From: Erwinia mallotivora
GTDB taxonomy: Bacteria > Pseudomonadota > Gammaproteobacteria > Enterobacterales > Enterobacteriaceae
Length of the DNA: 64,000 nucleotides
Assembly: GCF_000590885.1 (NCBI RefSeq)
Contig: NZ_JFHN01000045.1
Coordinates: forward strand, 363,088-427,087
Reading direction: 5' to 3'
Shown: positions 18,459-29,295 of the stretch, in pieces
Numbering within the stretch: position 1 is the stretch's first letter
How the letters are laid out: each line of letters begins with the position of its first letter
Made by a program: the position numbers and the translations under genes
The notes under the pieces: generated by a model
Seen by the model: only the letters and a program-made list of their open reading frames with translations
Told to the model about the DNA's origin: nothing
Database searches by the model: none

Positions 18459-19892
18459 ATGAAAAAAACACTTTTAGCTAGCGCATTGGTTCTGAGCCTG
18501 GGAATGGCCATGAACCCAATCACTGTTTTGGCCGCAGAAACCGCTTCTTCCTCCAGCCAGCAACTGCCAAGCCTGGCACCTATGTTAGAAAAAGTGATGC
18601 CTTCAGTAGTGAGTATTAATGTTGAAGGGAGCACAACAGTACGCACACCTCGTTTACCCCAGCAGTTCCAGCAGTTCTTTGGTGGCAACTCGCCATTCTG
18701 CCAGGACGGTTCGCCTTTCCAGAGGTCGCCAATGTGCCAGGGGGGAAGCGATCAGGGACAGGGTGAGGGCAATACTCAGCAGGAGAAATTTCGTGCTCTG
18801 GGTTCCGGTGTGGTGATTGATGCCGCAAAAGGCTATGTCGTCACCAATAACCATGTGGTCAATAACGCCACCAAAATTCAGGTTCAACTGAGTGACGGGC
18901 GGAAATACGATGCGAAAGTCATTGGTAAAGATCCTCGTTCGGATATCGCTCTGATCCAGCTGGAAGAGGCGAAAAACCTGACAGCGATTAAGATTGCGGA
19001 TTCCGACAACCTGCGGGTGGGGGATTACACCGTGGCTATCGGTAACCCTTACGGTTTAGGTGAAACGGTTACCTCCGGTATTGTCTCGGCGCTGGGACGC
19101 AGTGGCCTGAACGTTGAAAATTACGAAAACTTTATTCAGACCGATGCGGCAATTAACCGGGGCAACTCTGGTGGTGCGCTGGTCGACCTTAATGGTGAGC
19201 TGATCGGTATTAATACGGCGATCCTTGCACCTGACGGTGGCAACATCGGTATTGGTTTCGCCATCCCCAGTAATATGGTTAAAAACCTTACCGCACAGAT
19301 GGTTGAGTATGGCCAGGTCAAACGCGGTGAGCTGGGTATCATGGGCACTGAACTGAACTCTGAACTGGCGAAAGCGATGAAAGTCGATGCGCAACGCGGT
19401 GCTTTTGTCAGCCAGGTTCTGCCAAACTCCTCCGCCGCGAAAGCGGGAATTAAAGCCGGGGACGTGGTGGTTTCCATCAACGGCAAGGCGATTGCCAGCT
19501 TTGCTGCCTTACGTGCTCAGGTAGGGACGTTGCCTGTGGGGAGTAAACTGGCGCTGGGTCTGATCCGCGACGGTAAACCCGTTACGGTTAACGTAGAGTT
19601 GCAGCAAAGCACCCAGACCAAAGTCGATTCCGGCACGATTTATACCGGCATCGAAGGGGCGGACTTCAGCAACTATGATGCCAAAGGCATCAAGGGCGTC
19701 AAAGTTGACAGCGTCAAGCCGGGTTCTGCTGCTGAACGTATCGGGCTGAAGAAGGATGATGTGATTCTGGGGGTTAACCAACAGGCCATCGCCAACCTGG
19801 GTGAACTGCGTAAGATCCTTGATACCAAACCATCGGTACTGGCGCTGAATATTCAACGTGGCGACAGCACTATTTATCTGTTGATGCAATAA
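18459..19892 (+). CDS. degP: Periplasmic serine endoprotease and chaperone DegP (HtrA)
   Basis: The 477-residue protein degrades or refolds misfolded envelope proteins. A signal peptide (about 1-26) is followed by the trypsin-like domain with catalytic His132 (TNNHVV), Asp162 (RSDIAL) and Ser237 (GNSGGAL). The regulatory LA loop holds the two cysteines in SPFCQ and SPMCQ. Two PDZ domains follow, and the terminus NIQRGDSTIYLLMQ is conserved. I chose ATG at 18459 because it begins the signal peptide; the frame extends eight codons upstream. A sigma-E-like promoter precedes it, as expected for an envelope-stress gene. Confidence 0.98.
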   Translation: MKKTLLASALVLSLGMAMNPITVLAAETASSSSQQLPSLAPMLEKVMPSVVSINVEGSTTVRTPRLPQQFQQFFGGNSPFCQDGSPFQRSPMCQGGSDQGQGEGNTQQEKFRALGSGVVIDAAKGYVVTNNHVVNNATKIQVQLSDGRKYDAKVIGKDPRSDIALIQLEEAKNLTAIKIADSDNLRVGDYTVAIGNPYGLGETVTSGIVSALGRSGLNVENYENFIQTDAAINRGNSGGALVDLNGELIGINTAILAPDGGNIGIGFAIPSNMVKNLTAQMVEYGQVKRGELGIMGTELNSELAKAMKVDAQRGAFVSQVLPNSSAAKAGIKAGDVVVSINGKAIASFAALRAQVGTLPVGSKLALGLIRDGKPVTVNVELQQSTQTKVDSGTIYTGIEGADFSNYDAKGIKGVKVDSVKPGSAAERIGLKKDDVILGVNQQAIANLGELRKILDTKPSVLALNIQRGDSTIYLLMQ

Positions 19893-19904
19893 CCGTTCGT
19901 CGAT

Positions 19905-19943
19905 GGCCAGGGCGCTGTAATCTTACCGCTCAGCGCACTGGCC
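19905..19943 (+). terminator. Long imperfect hairpin after degP
   Basis: GGCCAG-g-GCGCTG pairs with CAGCGC-a-CTGGCC around a 13-base loop, 12 bp after the degP stop. No strong T-run follows. Confidence 0.5.
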
Positions 19944-20130
19944 CTCGTGCCCCTGTTACTCCGTATTAAATTTCCCGCTATTGCTTTCCGCCTGCTGACA
20001 TTTCCCCTGACTATCTTTTCTGCTGTTGGCCATAATTTTTCGGTCTGGATCACGCTTGATGCATATGCACAATGTTTCGCTATCTTCCAGCGGGTATGCT
20101 GGCGGAATGATGCTTTTCAGGAGTTAATGG

Positions 20131-21288
20131 ATGGCGACTTATCATCTCGATGCCCGCCTTGCCCAGGACATTGTTGCCCGGACCATGAAAATTATTGACA
20201 GTAATGTCAATGTGATGGACGCGCGAGGTCGCATCATCGGCAGTGGCGATCCAGAGCGAATTGGTGAAATGCACGAAGGAGCGTTACTGGCACTGTCTCA
20301 GGCGCGGGTGGTGGATATTGACGACGCTGTGGCGAGGCACCTGCATGGGGTAAGGCCGGGTATCAATCTGCCGCTGCGCATCGACGGAGAAATTGTTGGC
20401 GTAATCGGCCTGACCGGGGAACCTGTTGCACTGCGGCATTATGGCGAGCTGGTGTGTATGACTGCCGAAATGATGCTGGAGCAGGCGCGACTGTTGCATT
20501 TGCTGGCGCAGGACAGTCGCCTGAGGGAAGAGCTGGTGCTGAACCTGATCCGTAGCGATACGCTGTCTCCGGCGTTGACGGAGTGGGCACAGCGACTGCG
20601 GATCGATCTGAATCAGCCGCGTGTGGTAGCGGTGGTGGAGGTTGACAGTGGTCAGTTGGGAGTGGACAGCGCCATGTCCGAGTTACAACAGTTGCAAACC
20701 CTGTTGACCACACCGCAACGGGATAACCTGATTGCTATCGTCTCGCTCACTGAAATGGTGGTGCTGAAACCGGCCTTCAACGCTTATGGTCGCTTTGATG
20801 CGGAAGATCATCGCAAGCGGGTTGAGCTTTTACAGGCGCGGATGAAAGAGAGCGGCCATTTACGTATGCGCATCGCGCTGGGCAATTTTTTCACCGGGCC
20901 GGGCAGTATTGCCCGTTCTTACCGAACAGCCCGAACCACCATGCTGGTTGGCAAGCAGAGAATGCCGGAATTACGCAGCTATTTTTACCAGGATTTAGTG
21001 TTGGCGGTACTGCTGGACAGTTTGCGCGGTGGCTGGCAGGCCGGTGAGTTATCTCGCCCGCTGGCCAGACTGAAATCGATGGACAACAACGGCCTGCTCA
21101 AACGCACCCTGATCGCATGGTTTAGTCATAATGTGCAGCCTTCTGCAACGGCAAAGGCGCTGTACATCCACCGTAATACCCTTGAATACCGCCTTAATCG
21201 CATTTCAGAACTGACGGGCCTTAATCTGAGCAATTTTGACGATCGGCTGTTGCTCTATGTCGCTTTGCAGCTTGACGAAGAAGCCTGA
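20131..21288 (+). CDS. cdaR: Sugar-diacid utilisation regulator CdaR
   Basis: The 385-residue transcription activator controls genes for glucarate, galactarate and glycerate use in E. coli. The N-terminal sugar-acid recognition domain spans roughly residues 1-135 (AQDIVARTMKIIDSNVNVMDARGRIIGSGD). The C-terminus is a PucR-type helix-turn-helix (KALYIHRNTLEYRLNRISELTGL, about 345-367). An AGGAG site precedes the ATG at 20131; the overlapping ATG at 20127 is in another frame. Its target operons are not in this window. Confidence 0.97.
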   Translation: MATYHLDARLAQDIVARTMKIIDSNVNVMDARGRIIGSGDPERIGEMHEGALLALSQARVVDIDDAVARHLHGVRPGINLPLRIDGEIVGVIGLTGEPVALRHYGELVCMTAEMMLEQARLLHLLAQDSRLREELVLNLIRSDTLSPALTEWAQRLRIDLNQPRVVAVVEVDSGQLGVDSAMSELQQLQTLLTTPQRDNLIAIVSLTEMVVLKPAFNAYGRFDAEDHRKRVELLQARMKESGHLRMRIALGNFFTGPGSIARSYRTARTTMLVGKQRMPELRSYFYQDLVLAVLLDSLRGGWQAGELSRPLARLKSMDNNGLLKRTLIAWFSHNVQPSATAKALYIHRNTLEYRLNRISELTGLNLSNFDDRLLLYVALQLDEEA

Positions 21289-21633
21289 GGCCTGGCATCC
21301 CGATAAATATGTGCAGATAAAAGATTATGACTGCGACGGCAACACCTCAAGATGCAGAGGTGGCAGGCAGCACTGAGTCAGCATCGTTTTGCTTATTATC
21401 AAAGTGATAAAGCACGTATCAAATTTTAATTAAGAAAATAATTTTGGCTTTCAATTTTCTTTGGCTTTTTCATCCGAATGAAATCTTTTTTGACAGGGAG
21501 TCTGACGGTGAAGGATATATAACCAGGCATCGGGTGTGCTTTAAAGGAGAGGGAAGAGTTATCACAACAACAGAAGAAAGGCTCCATAAGCTTGCAGGTT
21601 AATTATCTGCTAATGGAGCCATCAAAGAAGTGG
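21289..21633. other. Intergenic region cdaR-yaeH with a yaeH terminator
   Basis: No gene was recognised in these 345 bp. The middle is AT-rich (about 21415-21480). The right end holds a hairpin for the minus strand, GGCTCCAT (21580-21587) with ATGGAGCC (21613-21620) and inner GCAG/CTGC pairs, followed on the minus strand by TTTCTTCTG. It probably terminates yaeH. Confidence 0.6.
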
Positions 21634-22026
21634 TTAACGACTGCCGTTGGTGAGTTTTTCCAGGTCAGACTCAATTTCTTTGATCTTGTTGGTCACCACG
21701 CTTTCGAGGTGACGCAGATCGTCAAGGATCTTACGTTTTAAGTCCACTTCGGCCTGATCGCGTTGGCAAATCTGGTCCAGCTCATCAATAACGTAACGCA
21801 GGTTCGGGCTGATTTCCTGAATTTCTTTATAACCCTGGCTGACATTATCTGCCACCACGGTTTTGCGTTGACGTGGATATTTGAACTTAACGCTTTTGGC
21901 AAAAAATTCGCCTTTATCTTTGCGGAAGTAGATTTTCAGAATATCGTTGTTGGCTTCCTGACGCAGACTGTAACGGTCAATATCATCGGGATTAGAGATG
22001 CCGAGGCCTTTCAGATTGTCGTACAT
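21634..22026 (-). CDS. yaeH: UPF0325 family protein YaeH
   Basis: The 130-residue protein belongs to a conserved enterobacterial family of unknown function. Nearly every residue of the E. coli protein is recognisable ([33 protein letters not shown]). The C-terminal third is a charged helical, coiled-coil-like segment ([20 protein letters not shown]). It contains no signal peptide or membrane segment. AGGA precedes the ATG. It lies alone between cdaR and dapD; the E. coli neighbour yaeI is missing. Confidence 0.95.
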   Translation of the reverse strand: MYDNLKGLGISNPDDIDRYSLRQEANNDILKIYFRKDKGEFFAKSVKFKYPRQRKTVVADNVSQGYKEIQEISPNLRYVIDELDQICQRDQAEVDLKRKILDDLRHLESVVTNKIKEIESDLEKLTNGSR

Positions 22027-22315
22027 AGTTTTTTATTCCTTAACGGGAGAGTGTTGTTTTGGATGCGCCTGGCAAACCCTGTGCTCGTTATGGTGCTGAA
22101 GATGAAATCTGCCGCACCGACGGCTGAGAGATACCTCGAGTTTGCTTAGTCCGCTCATCCCGTACTTGTGACTCTGAATAAAAATCTGAAAAGCGATCGG
22201 GGAGCGTCTGTGCGCCTGACGGCGCGGATTATCGCCTGGTTATTACCCAATAGCATCAGTTGTTTTGCTACGCGAACCCGGTTTTTTACGGTCAGAAGTG
22301 TAAAGTTAAGATTAC
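22027..22315. other. Intergenic region dapD-yaeH
   Basis: The gap holds the yaeH promoter region and sequence downstream of dapD. Apart from a short GCGCC-tgac-GGCGC stem near 22214 and the dapD hairpin listed separately, nothing was recognised. E. coli carries yaeI at this place; no trace of it was seen. Confidence 0.4.
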
Positions 22316-22333
22316 GGGCCACGAAGGTGGCCC
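22316..22333 (-). terminator. Hairpin after dapD
   Basis: GGGCCAC-gaag-GTGGCCC forms a perfect 7-bp stem ten bases past the dapD stop on the minus strand, followed there by GTAATCTTAACTTT. The same stem sequence occurs after mrcB. Confidence 0.6.
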
Positions 22334-22343
22334 GCAGAATCAG

Positions 22344-23168
22344 TTAATCAATGGTACGCAGCAGTTCGTTGATACCCACTTTACCGCGGGTTTTCGCATC
22401 CACTTTTTTCACGATAACCGCACAGTAGAGGCTGTAGCTACCGTCTTTAGATGGCAGATTGCCAGACACCACCACCGAGCCTGCCGGCACGCGGCCATAA
22501 TGTACTTCGCCGGTTTCACGATCGTAGATTTTGGTGCTCTGACCGATGTAAACGCCCATTGAAATGACCGCGCCTTCTTCAACAATAACGCCCTCAACAA
22601 TTTCTGAACGCGCACCGATAAAGCAGTTGTCTTCAATAATGGTCGGATTGGCCTGCAACGGTTCCAGAACGCCACCAATGCCTACGCCGCCGGACAGGTG
22701 AACGTTTTTACCAATCTGGGCGCAGGAACCAACGGTTGCCCAGGTATCCACCATTGAGCCTTCATCCACCCACGCGCCGATATTAACGTAGGAAGGCATC
22801 AACACCGTATTACGTGCAATGTAGGCCCCCTGACGAACGGCGGCAGGTGGAACCACGCGGAAACCCTCTTTTTTGAAACGGGCATCGTCGTAGTCTGCGA
22901 ATTTCATTGGCACTTTGTCGTAAAAGCGGCTTTCTGCGCCGTCAATCACCTGATTGTCATTGAGGCGGAACGACAGCAGCACGGCTTTTTTCAGCCACTG
23001 ATGGGTGACCCACTGACCATCAATTTTTTCGGCCACGCGCAGGGCACCACTGTCCAGCAGGCTGATAACCTGGCTGACCGCTTCACGGGTGACCGTGTCA
23101 GCGTTAGTTGGCGTCAGCTCGGCGCGACGTTCAAAGGCGCTTTCAATAACATTCTGTAATTGTTGCAT
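22344..23168 (-). CDS. dapD: 2,3,4,5-tetrahydropyridine-2,6-dicarboxylate N-succinyltransferase DapD
   Basis: The 274-residue enzyme transfers succinyl from succinyl-CoA to tetrahydrodipicolinate in the diaminopimelate/lysine pathway, which supplies peptidoglycan. Its C-terminal half is a left-handed beta helix of hexapeptide repeats ([40 protein letters not shown] region). Length equals E. coli. The ATG at 23168 matches the family start MQQLQNVIE; seven upstream codons in frame are not conserved. It is followed by the same-strand yaeH and preceded by glnD. Confidence 0.98.
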   Translation of the reverse strand: MQQLQNVIESAFERRAELTPTNADTVTREAVSQVISLLDSGALRVAEKIDGQWVTHQWLKKAVLLSFRLNDNQVIDGAESRFYDKVPMKFADYDDARFKKEGFRVVPPAAVRQGAYIARNTVLMPSYVNIGAWVDEGSMVDTWATVGSCAQIGKNVHLSGGVGIGGVLEPLQANPTIIEDNCFIGARSEIVEGVIVEEGAVISMGVYIGQSTKIYDRETGEVHYGRVPAGSVVVSGNLPSKDGSYSLYCAVIVKKVDAKTRGKVGINELLRTID

Positions 23169-23281
23169 TAATCTGATTTCCTGTATCAAAACATCATTCC
23201 CGGACTGGCCTGATTCAGGGGCATATCACCACGCTATCTGCCATGCCAGCCCTGGAAGGCGGGGTAAAAAATAAATCCGGG

Positions 23282-25927
23282 TCACACTTTATCGTTTGGA
23301 TTAAGGGCCGCTGTCAACCGTTCTCGTATCAGGTCACATAATTCCGCACTGAGCGCATGACGCTCGCTGTCGGCAAGAATAAAGAGATCTTCTACCCGTT
23401 CACCAATGGTGCTGATACGCGCACCATGCAATGACACGCCCAAATCAGCGAAAACTTCGCCGACTCGTGCCAGCAGACCGGGTTGATCCAGTGCGATCAG
23501 TTCCATGTAGGTCCGGTTATCCGTGTGTGTGGGCAAAAACTTGGTTTCAGTTTCCACATTAAAATGTTTTAACCTGGCCGACTGACGTCGGGTTCTGGGG
23601 GGCTGCCAGTCAGTCTGGCCGATAGCCTGCTTCAGCGCTTCACTGATCATTTTGTGACGATCGGGTGCCAGCGGGCTGCCATCCGGCTCCAGTACAATAA
23701 AGGTATCCATCGCCATGCCATCCCGGCTGGTAAAAATCTGGGCGTCATGCACGCTCAGATTACGCCTGTCCAGCTCACCGGCCACGGTGGCAAAGAGATA
23801 AGGCCGGTCACGGCTCCAGATAAAAATCTCTGTACCGCCGCGTGTCGCCTGCGGGCTGACCAGCACCAGGGGGGCGCTCAGGTTATGGTTCATCAGATGG
23901 CGGGCGTGCCAGGCCAGCTGATTTGGCGTGTGACGCAGGAAATAGTCTGCCCGGCAGCGTCGCCAGATGTTGTGTAGCGCCCGTTCGTCAATATTGTCCA
24001 TACGCAGCAGTGCCAGTGCCTGAAGGCGATGATGGCGAACACGTTCACGCAGGTCCGGGCTGTTTTCCATGCCGCGGCGGAGCTGTTTTTCGGTGGCAAA
24101 GAACAGTTCACGCAGCAGACTCTGCTTCCAGCTGTTCCACAACGTTTCATTGGTGGCACAGATGTCGGCCACCGTCAGGCAGACCAGATAACGCAGACGG
24201 TTCTCGTTTTGCATGACTTCAGCAAATTGCTGGATCTCCGTCGGGTCCTGAATATCGCGTCGTTGTGCCGTTACTGACATCAGTAAATGATGGCGCACCA
24301 GCCAGGCGACCAGCTGCGTCTCGCGGGAGTTCAGACCGTGTAGCCCGGCAAATTCCAGTGCATCCTCTGCGCCGAGAATGGAGTGATCCCCGCCCCGACC
24401 TTTGGCGATGTCGTGGAACAACGCCGCCATCAGCAGGAGTTCAGGTTGCGGTAATCTTGGCCAGATTTCCACGCAGAGCGGATGGCGTGGGCGGGTTGCC
24501 TCGTCGGCAAAACTCTCCAGTTTTTGCAGTACGCGGATAGTATGTTCATCAACGGTGTAAGCATGAAACAGATCGAACTGCATCTGTCCGACAATGTTGC
24601 CCCACTGCGGCATATAGGCCCATAACACGCTGTGGCGATGCATTGGCACCAGCGCCCGACTGACCGCACCGGGATGACGCAAAATGGCCAGGAACAGCTG
24701 GCGAGCTTCGGGGATATGGCAGAGCGGCTGTTGCAGATGGCGGCGGGCGTGGCGCAGCTGGCGCAGGGTGGTGGAGTAAATGCCTTTAATATTTGGCGTG
24801 CGCACCATGGTGTAGAACATGCGCATAATCGCTTCTGGCTGGCGGGCAAACAGCGTCTCATCAATCAGGTCGATTAGCGGACCGCGCAACTGGAATTCTT
24901 CATCAATAGCGCGCGGCTTTTCATCTTCGCCCAGTGCGAGGATGGCTTCGTCAAAAAGTTGCAGCAGCATCTGATTCAGTTCGCTGACGCGGCCGGTCAC
25001 GCGGTAGAAATCTTTCATCATCCGTTCGACAGACTGGTTGCCTTCACCCTGATAATTCAGGCGCTGGGCCACGTTCAACTGGCGATCGAACAGCAGGCGG
25101 TTATCGTAGCGTGGTAACGAAAGGTGCAGGGCAAAACGGATGCGCCAGAGAAACATCTGGCACTCATTAAGCTCATTACGTTCGGCCTGAGTCAGAAAAC
25201 CAAAACCCACCATCTCCTCCAGCGAGGTGGCACCAAAATGACGGCGTGCGACCCACATCAGCGTGTGAATATCACGCAGCCCACCCGGGCTGCTTTTGAT
25301 GTCGGGTTCCAGGTTATAACTGGTACCGTGATAGCGCAGATGACGCTCCTGCTGCTCGGTAATTTTGGCGGCAAAGAAACGATCGGAAGGCCAGAAGCCG
25401 TCGCTGAAAACGTTTTTCTGCAATTCCAGGAACAGCGCGACATCCCCGGTAAGCATACGGGATTCAATCAGATTGGTGGCGACGGTCAGGTCTGACAGCC
25501 CCTCCAGCAGGCACTCTTCCAGCGTCCTGACGCTGTGGCCTACTTCCAGTTTTAAATCCCACATCAACGTCAGCAGTTCGCTGGCACGTCGGGCGTCTTC
25601 CGCAGAGAGAGGGGGGCGGCTGAGGATGAGTACATCAATATCGGACAGGGGATGCAGCTCCCCCCGGCCGTAGCCTCCGACGGCAACCAGAGCAATATCA
25701 TCCTGCTTCGGAAAACCAAAAAAGCGCCAGAGACGACGTAGCAGGCGATCGATAAACAGGGTGCGGGCACCGATCAGTTTTTCCACTTCCACGCCCTGGT
25801 CAAAAGCCTTTGCCAGTTGCAGTTGGAAATGCTCCAGATGTTGCCTGAGCGCCTCACGCGTCAGTTCGCTGTCATCCCACTTTGCCGCAGAGTCCGCCAG
25901 CCCGTATTTTTTTAGTCTCTCAGTCAC
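23282..25927 (-). CDS. glnD: Bifunctional uridylyltransferase / uridylyl-removing enzyme GlnD
   Basis: The 881-residue nitrogen sensor uridylylates PII proteins when glutamine is low and removes UMP when it is high. The nucleotidyltransferase motif GGYGRGE (84-90) is followed by catalytic Asp96 and Asp98 (LSDIDVLIL). An HD domain for removal is seen in [14 protein letters not shown], near residue 515. Two glutamine-sensing ACT domains occupy the C-terminal 180 residues. The start is GTG at 25927, eight bases after GGAG. It is downstream of map on the minus strand, 209 bp away. Confidence 0.97.
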   Translation of the reverse strand: MTERLKKYGLADSAAKWDDSELTREALRQHLEHFQLQLAKAFDQGVEVEKLIGARTLFIDRLLRRLWRFFGFPKQDDIALVAVGGYGRGELHPLSDIDVLILSRPPLSAEDARRASELLTLMWDLKLEVGHSVRTLEECLLEGLSDLTVATNLIESRMLTGDVALFLELQKNVFSDGFWPSDRFFAAKITEQQERHLRYHGTSYNLEPDIKSSPGGLRDIHTLMWVARRHFGATSLEEMVGFGFLTQAERNELNECQMFLWRIRFALHLSLPRYDNRLLFDRQLNVAQRLNYQGEGNQSVERMMKDFYRVTGRVSELNQMLLQLFDEAILALGEDEKPRAIDEEFQLRGPLIDLIDETLFARQPEAIMRMFYTMVRTPNIKGIYSTTLRQLRHARRHLQQPLCHIPEARQLFLAILRHPGAVSRALVPMHRHSVLWAYMPQWGNIVGQMQFDLFHAYTVDEHTIRVLQKLESFADEATRPRHPLCVEIWPRLPQPELLLMAALFHDIAKGRGGDHSILGAEDALEFAGLHGLNSRETQLVAWLVRHHLLMSVTAQRRDIQDPTEIQQFAEVMQNENRLRYLVCLTVADICATNETLWNSWKQSLLRELFFATEKQLRRGMENSPDLRERVRHHRLQALALLRMDNIDERALHNIWRRCRADYFLRHTPNQLAWHARHLMNHNLSAPLVLVSPQATRGGTEIFIWSRDRPYLFATVAGELDRRNLSVHDAQIFTSRDGMAMDTFIVLEPDGSPLAPDRHKMISEALKQAIGQTDWQPPRTRRQSARLKHFNVETETKFLPTHTDNRTYMELIALDQPGLLARVGEVFADLGVSLHGARISTIGERVEDLFILADSERHALSAELCDLIRERLTAALNPNDKV

Positions 25928-26089
25928 GCCAGTGCTCCAGTGTTGCTTAGCCAGGGAATATCGGATGGTGCACAGGACAATAGCGCCAGAATGCGGTCGA
26001 GATCAAAAAAATTGGGCGGACAGGGGACAGTAAGAAAGGGAGGGTGTTGTGAAATCAGGGGCGGTAGCGAGTGGAGAACTGAAATGAAT

Positions 26090-26122
26090 ACAGGAACGGG
26101 CACCTGCGCAGCACGTTCCTGT
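26090..26122 (-). terminator. Hairpin after map
   Basis: ACAGGAACG pairs perfectly with CGTTCCTGT around 15 bases, 15 bp past the map stop. On the minus strand it is followed by ATTCATTTC, a weak U-tract, so termination is plausible. Confidence 0.5.
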
Positions 26123-26136
26123 AGGGAGCACGAATA

Positions 26137-26931
26137 TTACATTGAATGTGTCAGGATAGCCGGAATGGTATCATCTTTACGTAATGTCATGATTTCACAT
26201 CCATTTTCCGTCACCACAATGGTGTGTTCATACTGTGCCGACAGGCTGCGGTCTTTGGTTTTCACCGTCCAACCATCTTTCATACTGCGAATACGATAAT
26301 CTCCGGCATTGACCATCGGCTCAATGGTAAAAGCCATCCCGGCCTGCAATACCACACCGCCATCGTCTGCATCGTAATGCAGTACCTGAGGCTCTTCATG
26401 GAATCCTTTGCCAATGCCATGCCCGCAGTATTCACGTACGACAGAGAAATCCTGAGCCTCAACAAATTTTTGGATCTCACGACCAAGGCTGCGCAAGCGA
26501 ATGCCTGGTCTGACCATTCGCAGTGCCAGATAGAGGCTCTCCTGGGTAACACGACACAGACGTTCGCCCTGGATAGTGGCTTTACCGACCAGATACATTT
26601 TAGACGTATCACCGTGGTATTCATCTTTGATGACGGTCACATCAATATTGACAATATCGCCATCTTTCAGGATTTTGTCGTCGCTGGGAATGCCGTGGCA
26701 CACCACCTCGTTAACCGAAATACAGACTGATTTCGGGAAGCCGTGGTAACCCAGGCTTGCCGAAATCGCCTTCTGAGTATTCACGATGTAATCATGACAC
26801 AGGCGATCCAGTTCACCCGTGCTGACGCCGGGTTTCACGTGATCTTCGATCATTTCCAGCACTTCGGCAGCCAGACGGCCCGCGACGCGCATTTTCTGTA
26901 TTTCTTCAGGAGTTTTGATTGTAATTGCCAT
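26137..26931 (-). CDS. map: Methionine aminopeptidase, type I
   Basis: The 264-residue metalloenzyme removes the initiator methionine from nascent proteins. All metal ligands are at E. coli positions: Asp97 (NIDVTV), Asp108 (HGDTSK), His171 (GHGIGKGFHEEP), Glu204 (IEPMV) and Glu235 (YEHT), with catalytic His79. Length is identical to E. coli. It is divergent from rpsB across a 319-bp region, so both ribosome-linked genes share this regulatory space. Confidence 0.98.
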   Translation of the reverse strand: MAITIKTPEEIQKMRVAGRLAAEVLEMIEDHVKPGVSTGELDRLCHDYIVNTQKAISASLGYHGFPKSVCISVNEVVCHGIPSDDKILKDGDIVNIDVTVIKDEYHGDTSKMYLVGKATIQGERLCRVTQESLYLALRMVRPGIRLRSLGREIQKFVEAQDFSVVREYCGHGIGKGFHEEPQVLHYDADDGGVVLQAGMAFTIEPMVNAGDYRIRSMKDGWTVKTKDRSLSAQYEHTIVVTENGCEIMTLRKDDTIPAILTHSM

Positions 26932-27051
26932 TCAACTTAGTCCGCAGCTGCTGATATTTTCAGCAATAATAAAGGAAGTGCTGCAATGTTAGCAGCCCAC
27001 TTTGCCGCTGCCAATTATCCTTTATTGCGCTGGTCGCGTGGTGAACAAAAA

Positions 27052-27081
27052 TTGGCGTCGTATGGCGCTTTGTGATATAAA
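27052..27081 (+). promoter_or_regulatory. Putative promoter of rpsB-tsf
   Basis: TTGGCG (27052-27057) and TATAAA (27076-27081) with an 18-bp spacer, followed by a GCGCGCC discriminator-like stretch, form a plausible sigma-70 promoter of the stringently controlled type. It is placed about 165 bp before rpsB. Confidence 0.5.
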
Positions 27082-27109
27082 GCGCGCCGACGATTCTCTG
27101 TGCAGATAG

Positions 27110-27976
<867 letters not shown>

Positions 27977-28001
27977 TAAGGACTGCTCCCCAGAGAGCCC
28001 T

Positions 28002-28126
28002 TATACCCGTCATCCTTGAAGCTGTAGCTGCGTTGTCTGCGTGCACTTACCCCGGTCACTTATTCAATAAGCTCCCGGGGGTTTATGCACTTGCCGCCTT
28101 ACTACAGCGTCAATGATTCAGGGTAA
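28002..28126. repeat. ERIC (IRU) repeat between rpsB and tsf
   Basis: About 125 bp form an imperfect palindrome with ends TATACCCG and a final GGGTA. The core ACCCCGGTCACTTATTCAATAAGCTCCCGGGG closely resembles the ERIC core (segments matching the familiar ERIC1R and ERIC2 primer sequences with a few changes). ERIC elements are nonautonomous intergenic repeats of Enterobacterales that are often transcribed and can alter mRNA stability. This copy lies inside the rpsB-tsf transcription unit. Only sequence memory supports the name. Confidence 0.85.
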
Positions 28127-28147
28127 GAACAGATTTAAAATCTGTAA

Positions 28148-28174
28148 GGGGCCGGCATGGCCCCTTTATTTTTT
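28148..28174 (+). terminator. Terminator/attenuator between rpsB and tsf
   Basis: GGGGCC-ggcat-GGCCCC is followed by TTTATTTTTT. It would stop much of the rpsB transcription before tsf, consistent with a known attenuator-like site between these genes in E. coli. Confidence 0.85.
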
Positions 28175-28292
28175 CGACTTTGCTTTGCCGTTAACGATCA
28201 TCGGCGAGGCAGAATGTTTCTCCCGAGACCAGGCATCTGTCGCGCCGTCTGAAGAGGCCGTGGGCAGATGCGAGCTAACCGAGGATTAGAGA

Positions 28293-29144
28293 ATGGCTGA
28301 TATTACTGCTGCTCTGGTAAAAGAGCTGCGCGAGCGTACCGGCGCTGGCATGATGGATTGTAAAAAAGCGCTGACTGAAGCGAACGGCGACATCGAGCTG
28401 GCAATTGAAAACATGCGTAAGTCCGGCGCAATCAAAGCTGCCAAGAAAGCGGGCAACGTGGCTGCTGATGGCGTGATCAAAACTAAAATCGAAGGCAACT
28501 ACGGTGTGATTCTGGAAGTAAACTGCCAGACTGACTTCGTTGCTAAAGATGGTGGTTTCCAGGCTTTCGCTGACAAAGTGCTGAACGCTGCGGTTGCTGG
28601 CAAGATTACCGATGTTGAAGTACTGAAAGCGCAGTTCGAAGAAGAGCGTGTGGCGCTGGTGGCCAAAATTGGTGAGAACATCAATATCCGTCGCGTTTCT
28701 TCTCTGGAAGGCGATGTGCTGGGCAGCTACCTGCACGGCGCGCGCATCGGTGTGCTGATTTCTGCGAAAAACGCGGATGAAGAGCTGGTTAAGCAGATCG
28801 CCATGCACGTTGCGGCCAGCAAACCAGAATTCGTTAAGCCAGAAGATGTTTCTGCTGATGTGGTTGAGAAAGAGTACCAGGTTCAGCTGGACATCGCTAT
28901 GCAGTCTGGTAAGCCAAAAGAGATCGCAGAGAAAATGGTTGAAGGCCGCATGAAGAAATTCACCGGCGAAGTTTCCCTGACGGGCCAGCCTTTCGTTATC
29001 GACCCATCTAAAACAGTTGGTCAGGTTCTGAAAGAGAAGAGTGCTGACGTTGTTAACTTCATCCGTTTCGAAGTTGGCGAAGGTATCGAAAAAGCTGAAA
29101 CCGATTTCGCTGCTGAAGTCGCAGCGATGTCTAAACAGTCTTAA
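28293..29144 (+). CDS. tsf: Elongation factor Ts
   Basis: The 283-residue factor exchanges GDP for GTP on EF-Tu. The N-terminal [19 protein letters not shown] is the family signature, and the core [10 protein letters not shown] is the EF-Tu-contacting motif. Length equals E. coli. GAGG precedes the ATG. A strong terminator follows the gene. The 316 bp between rpsB and tsf hold the ERIC repeat, a terminator and presumably a tsf promoter. Confidence 0.99.
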   Translation: MADITAALVKELRERTGAGMMDCKKALTEANGDIELAIENMRKSGAIKAAKKAGNVAADGVIKTKIEGNYGVILEVNCQTDFVAKDGGFQAFADKVLNAAVAGKITDVEVLKAQFEEERVALVAKIGENINIRRVSSLEGDVLGSYLHGARIGVLISAKNADEELVKQIAMHVAASKPEFVKPEDVSADVVEKEYQVQLDIAMQSGKPKEIAEKMVEGRMKKFTGEVSLTGQPFVIDPSKTVGQVLKEKSADVVNFIRFEVGEGIEKAETDFAAEVAAMSKQS

Positions 29145-29153
29145 TTGCCTGAA

Positions 29154-29181
29154 AAGAACCGCCAACCGGCGGTTCTTTTTT
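29154..29181 (+). terminator. Rho-independent terminator of tsf
   Basis: AAGAACCGCC-aacc-GGCGGTTCTT is followed directly by TTTT, a textbook intrinsic terminator ten bases after the tsf stop. Confidence 0.95.
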
Positions 29182-29208
29182 GCCCGTTTTCGCGGCGCTT
29201 TTCAGTCT

Positions 29209-29243
29209 CATCCCAATAGCATTTCTTTGATGTTATTGGGATG
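29209..29243. repeat. Inverted repeat abutting the pyrH -35 region
   Basis: CATCCCAATA and TATTGGGATG are perfect 10-bp arms around 15 bp. A TTGACA hexamer starts two bases after the right arm (29245-29250), with an AT-rich GATAAAT about 19 bp further as a loose -10. The repeat could be an operator, or an RNA hairpin if tsf is read through. Confidence 0.6.
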
Positions 29244-29295
29244 ATTGACAAGAATTAACTCCTCACTCCGATAAATATCTTCCAGGAAAAAGACC

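Noticed and set aside
28275-29165. 296-codon open frame opposite tsf
   Set aside because: Antisense shadow caused by the biased codon use of the highly expressed tsf gene.
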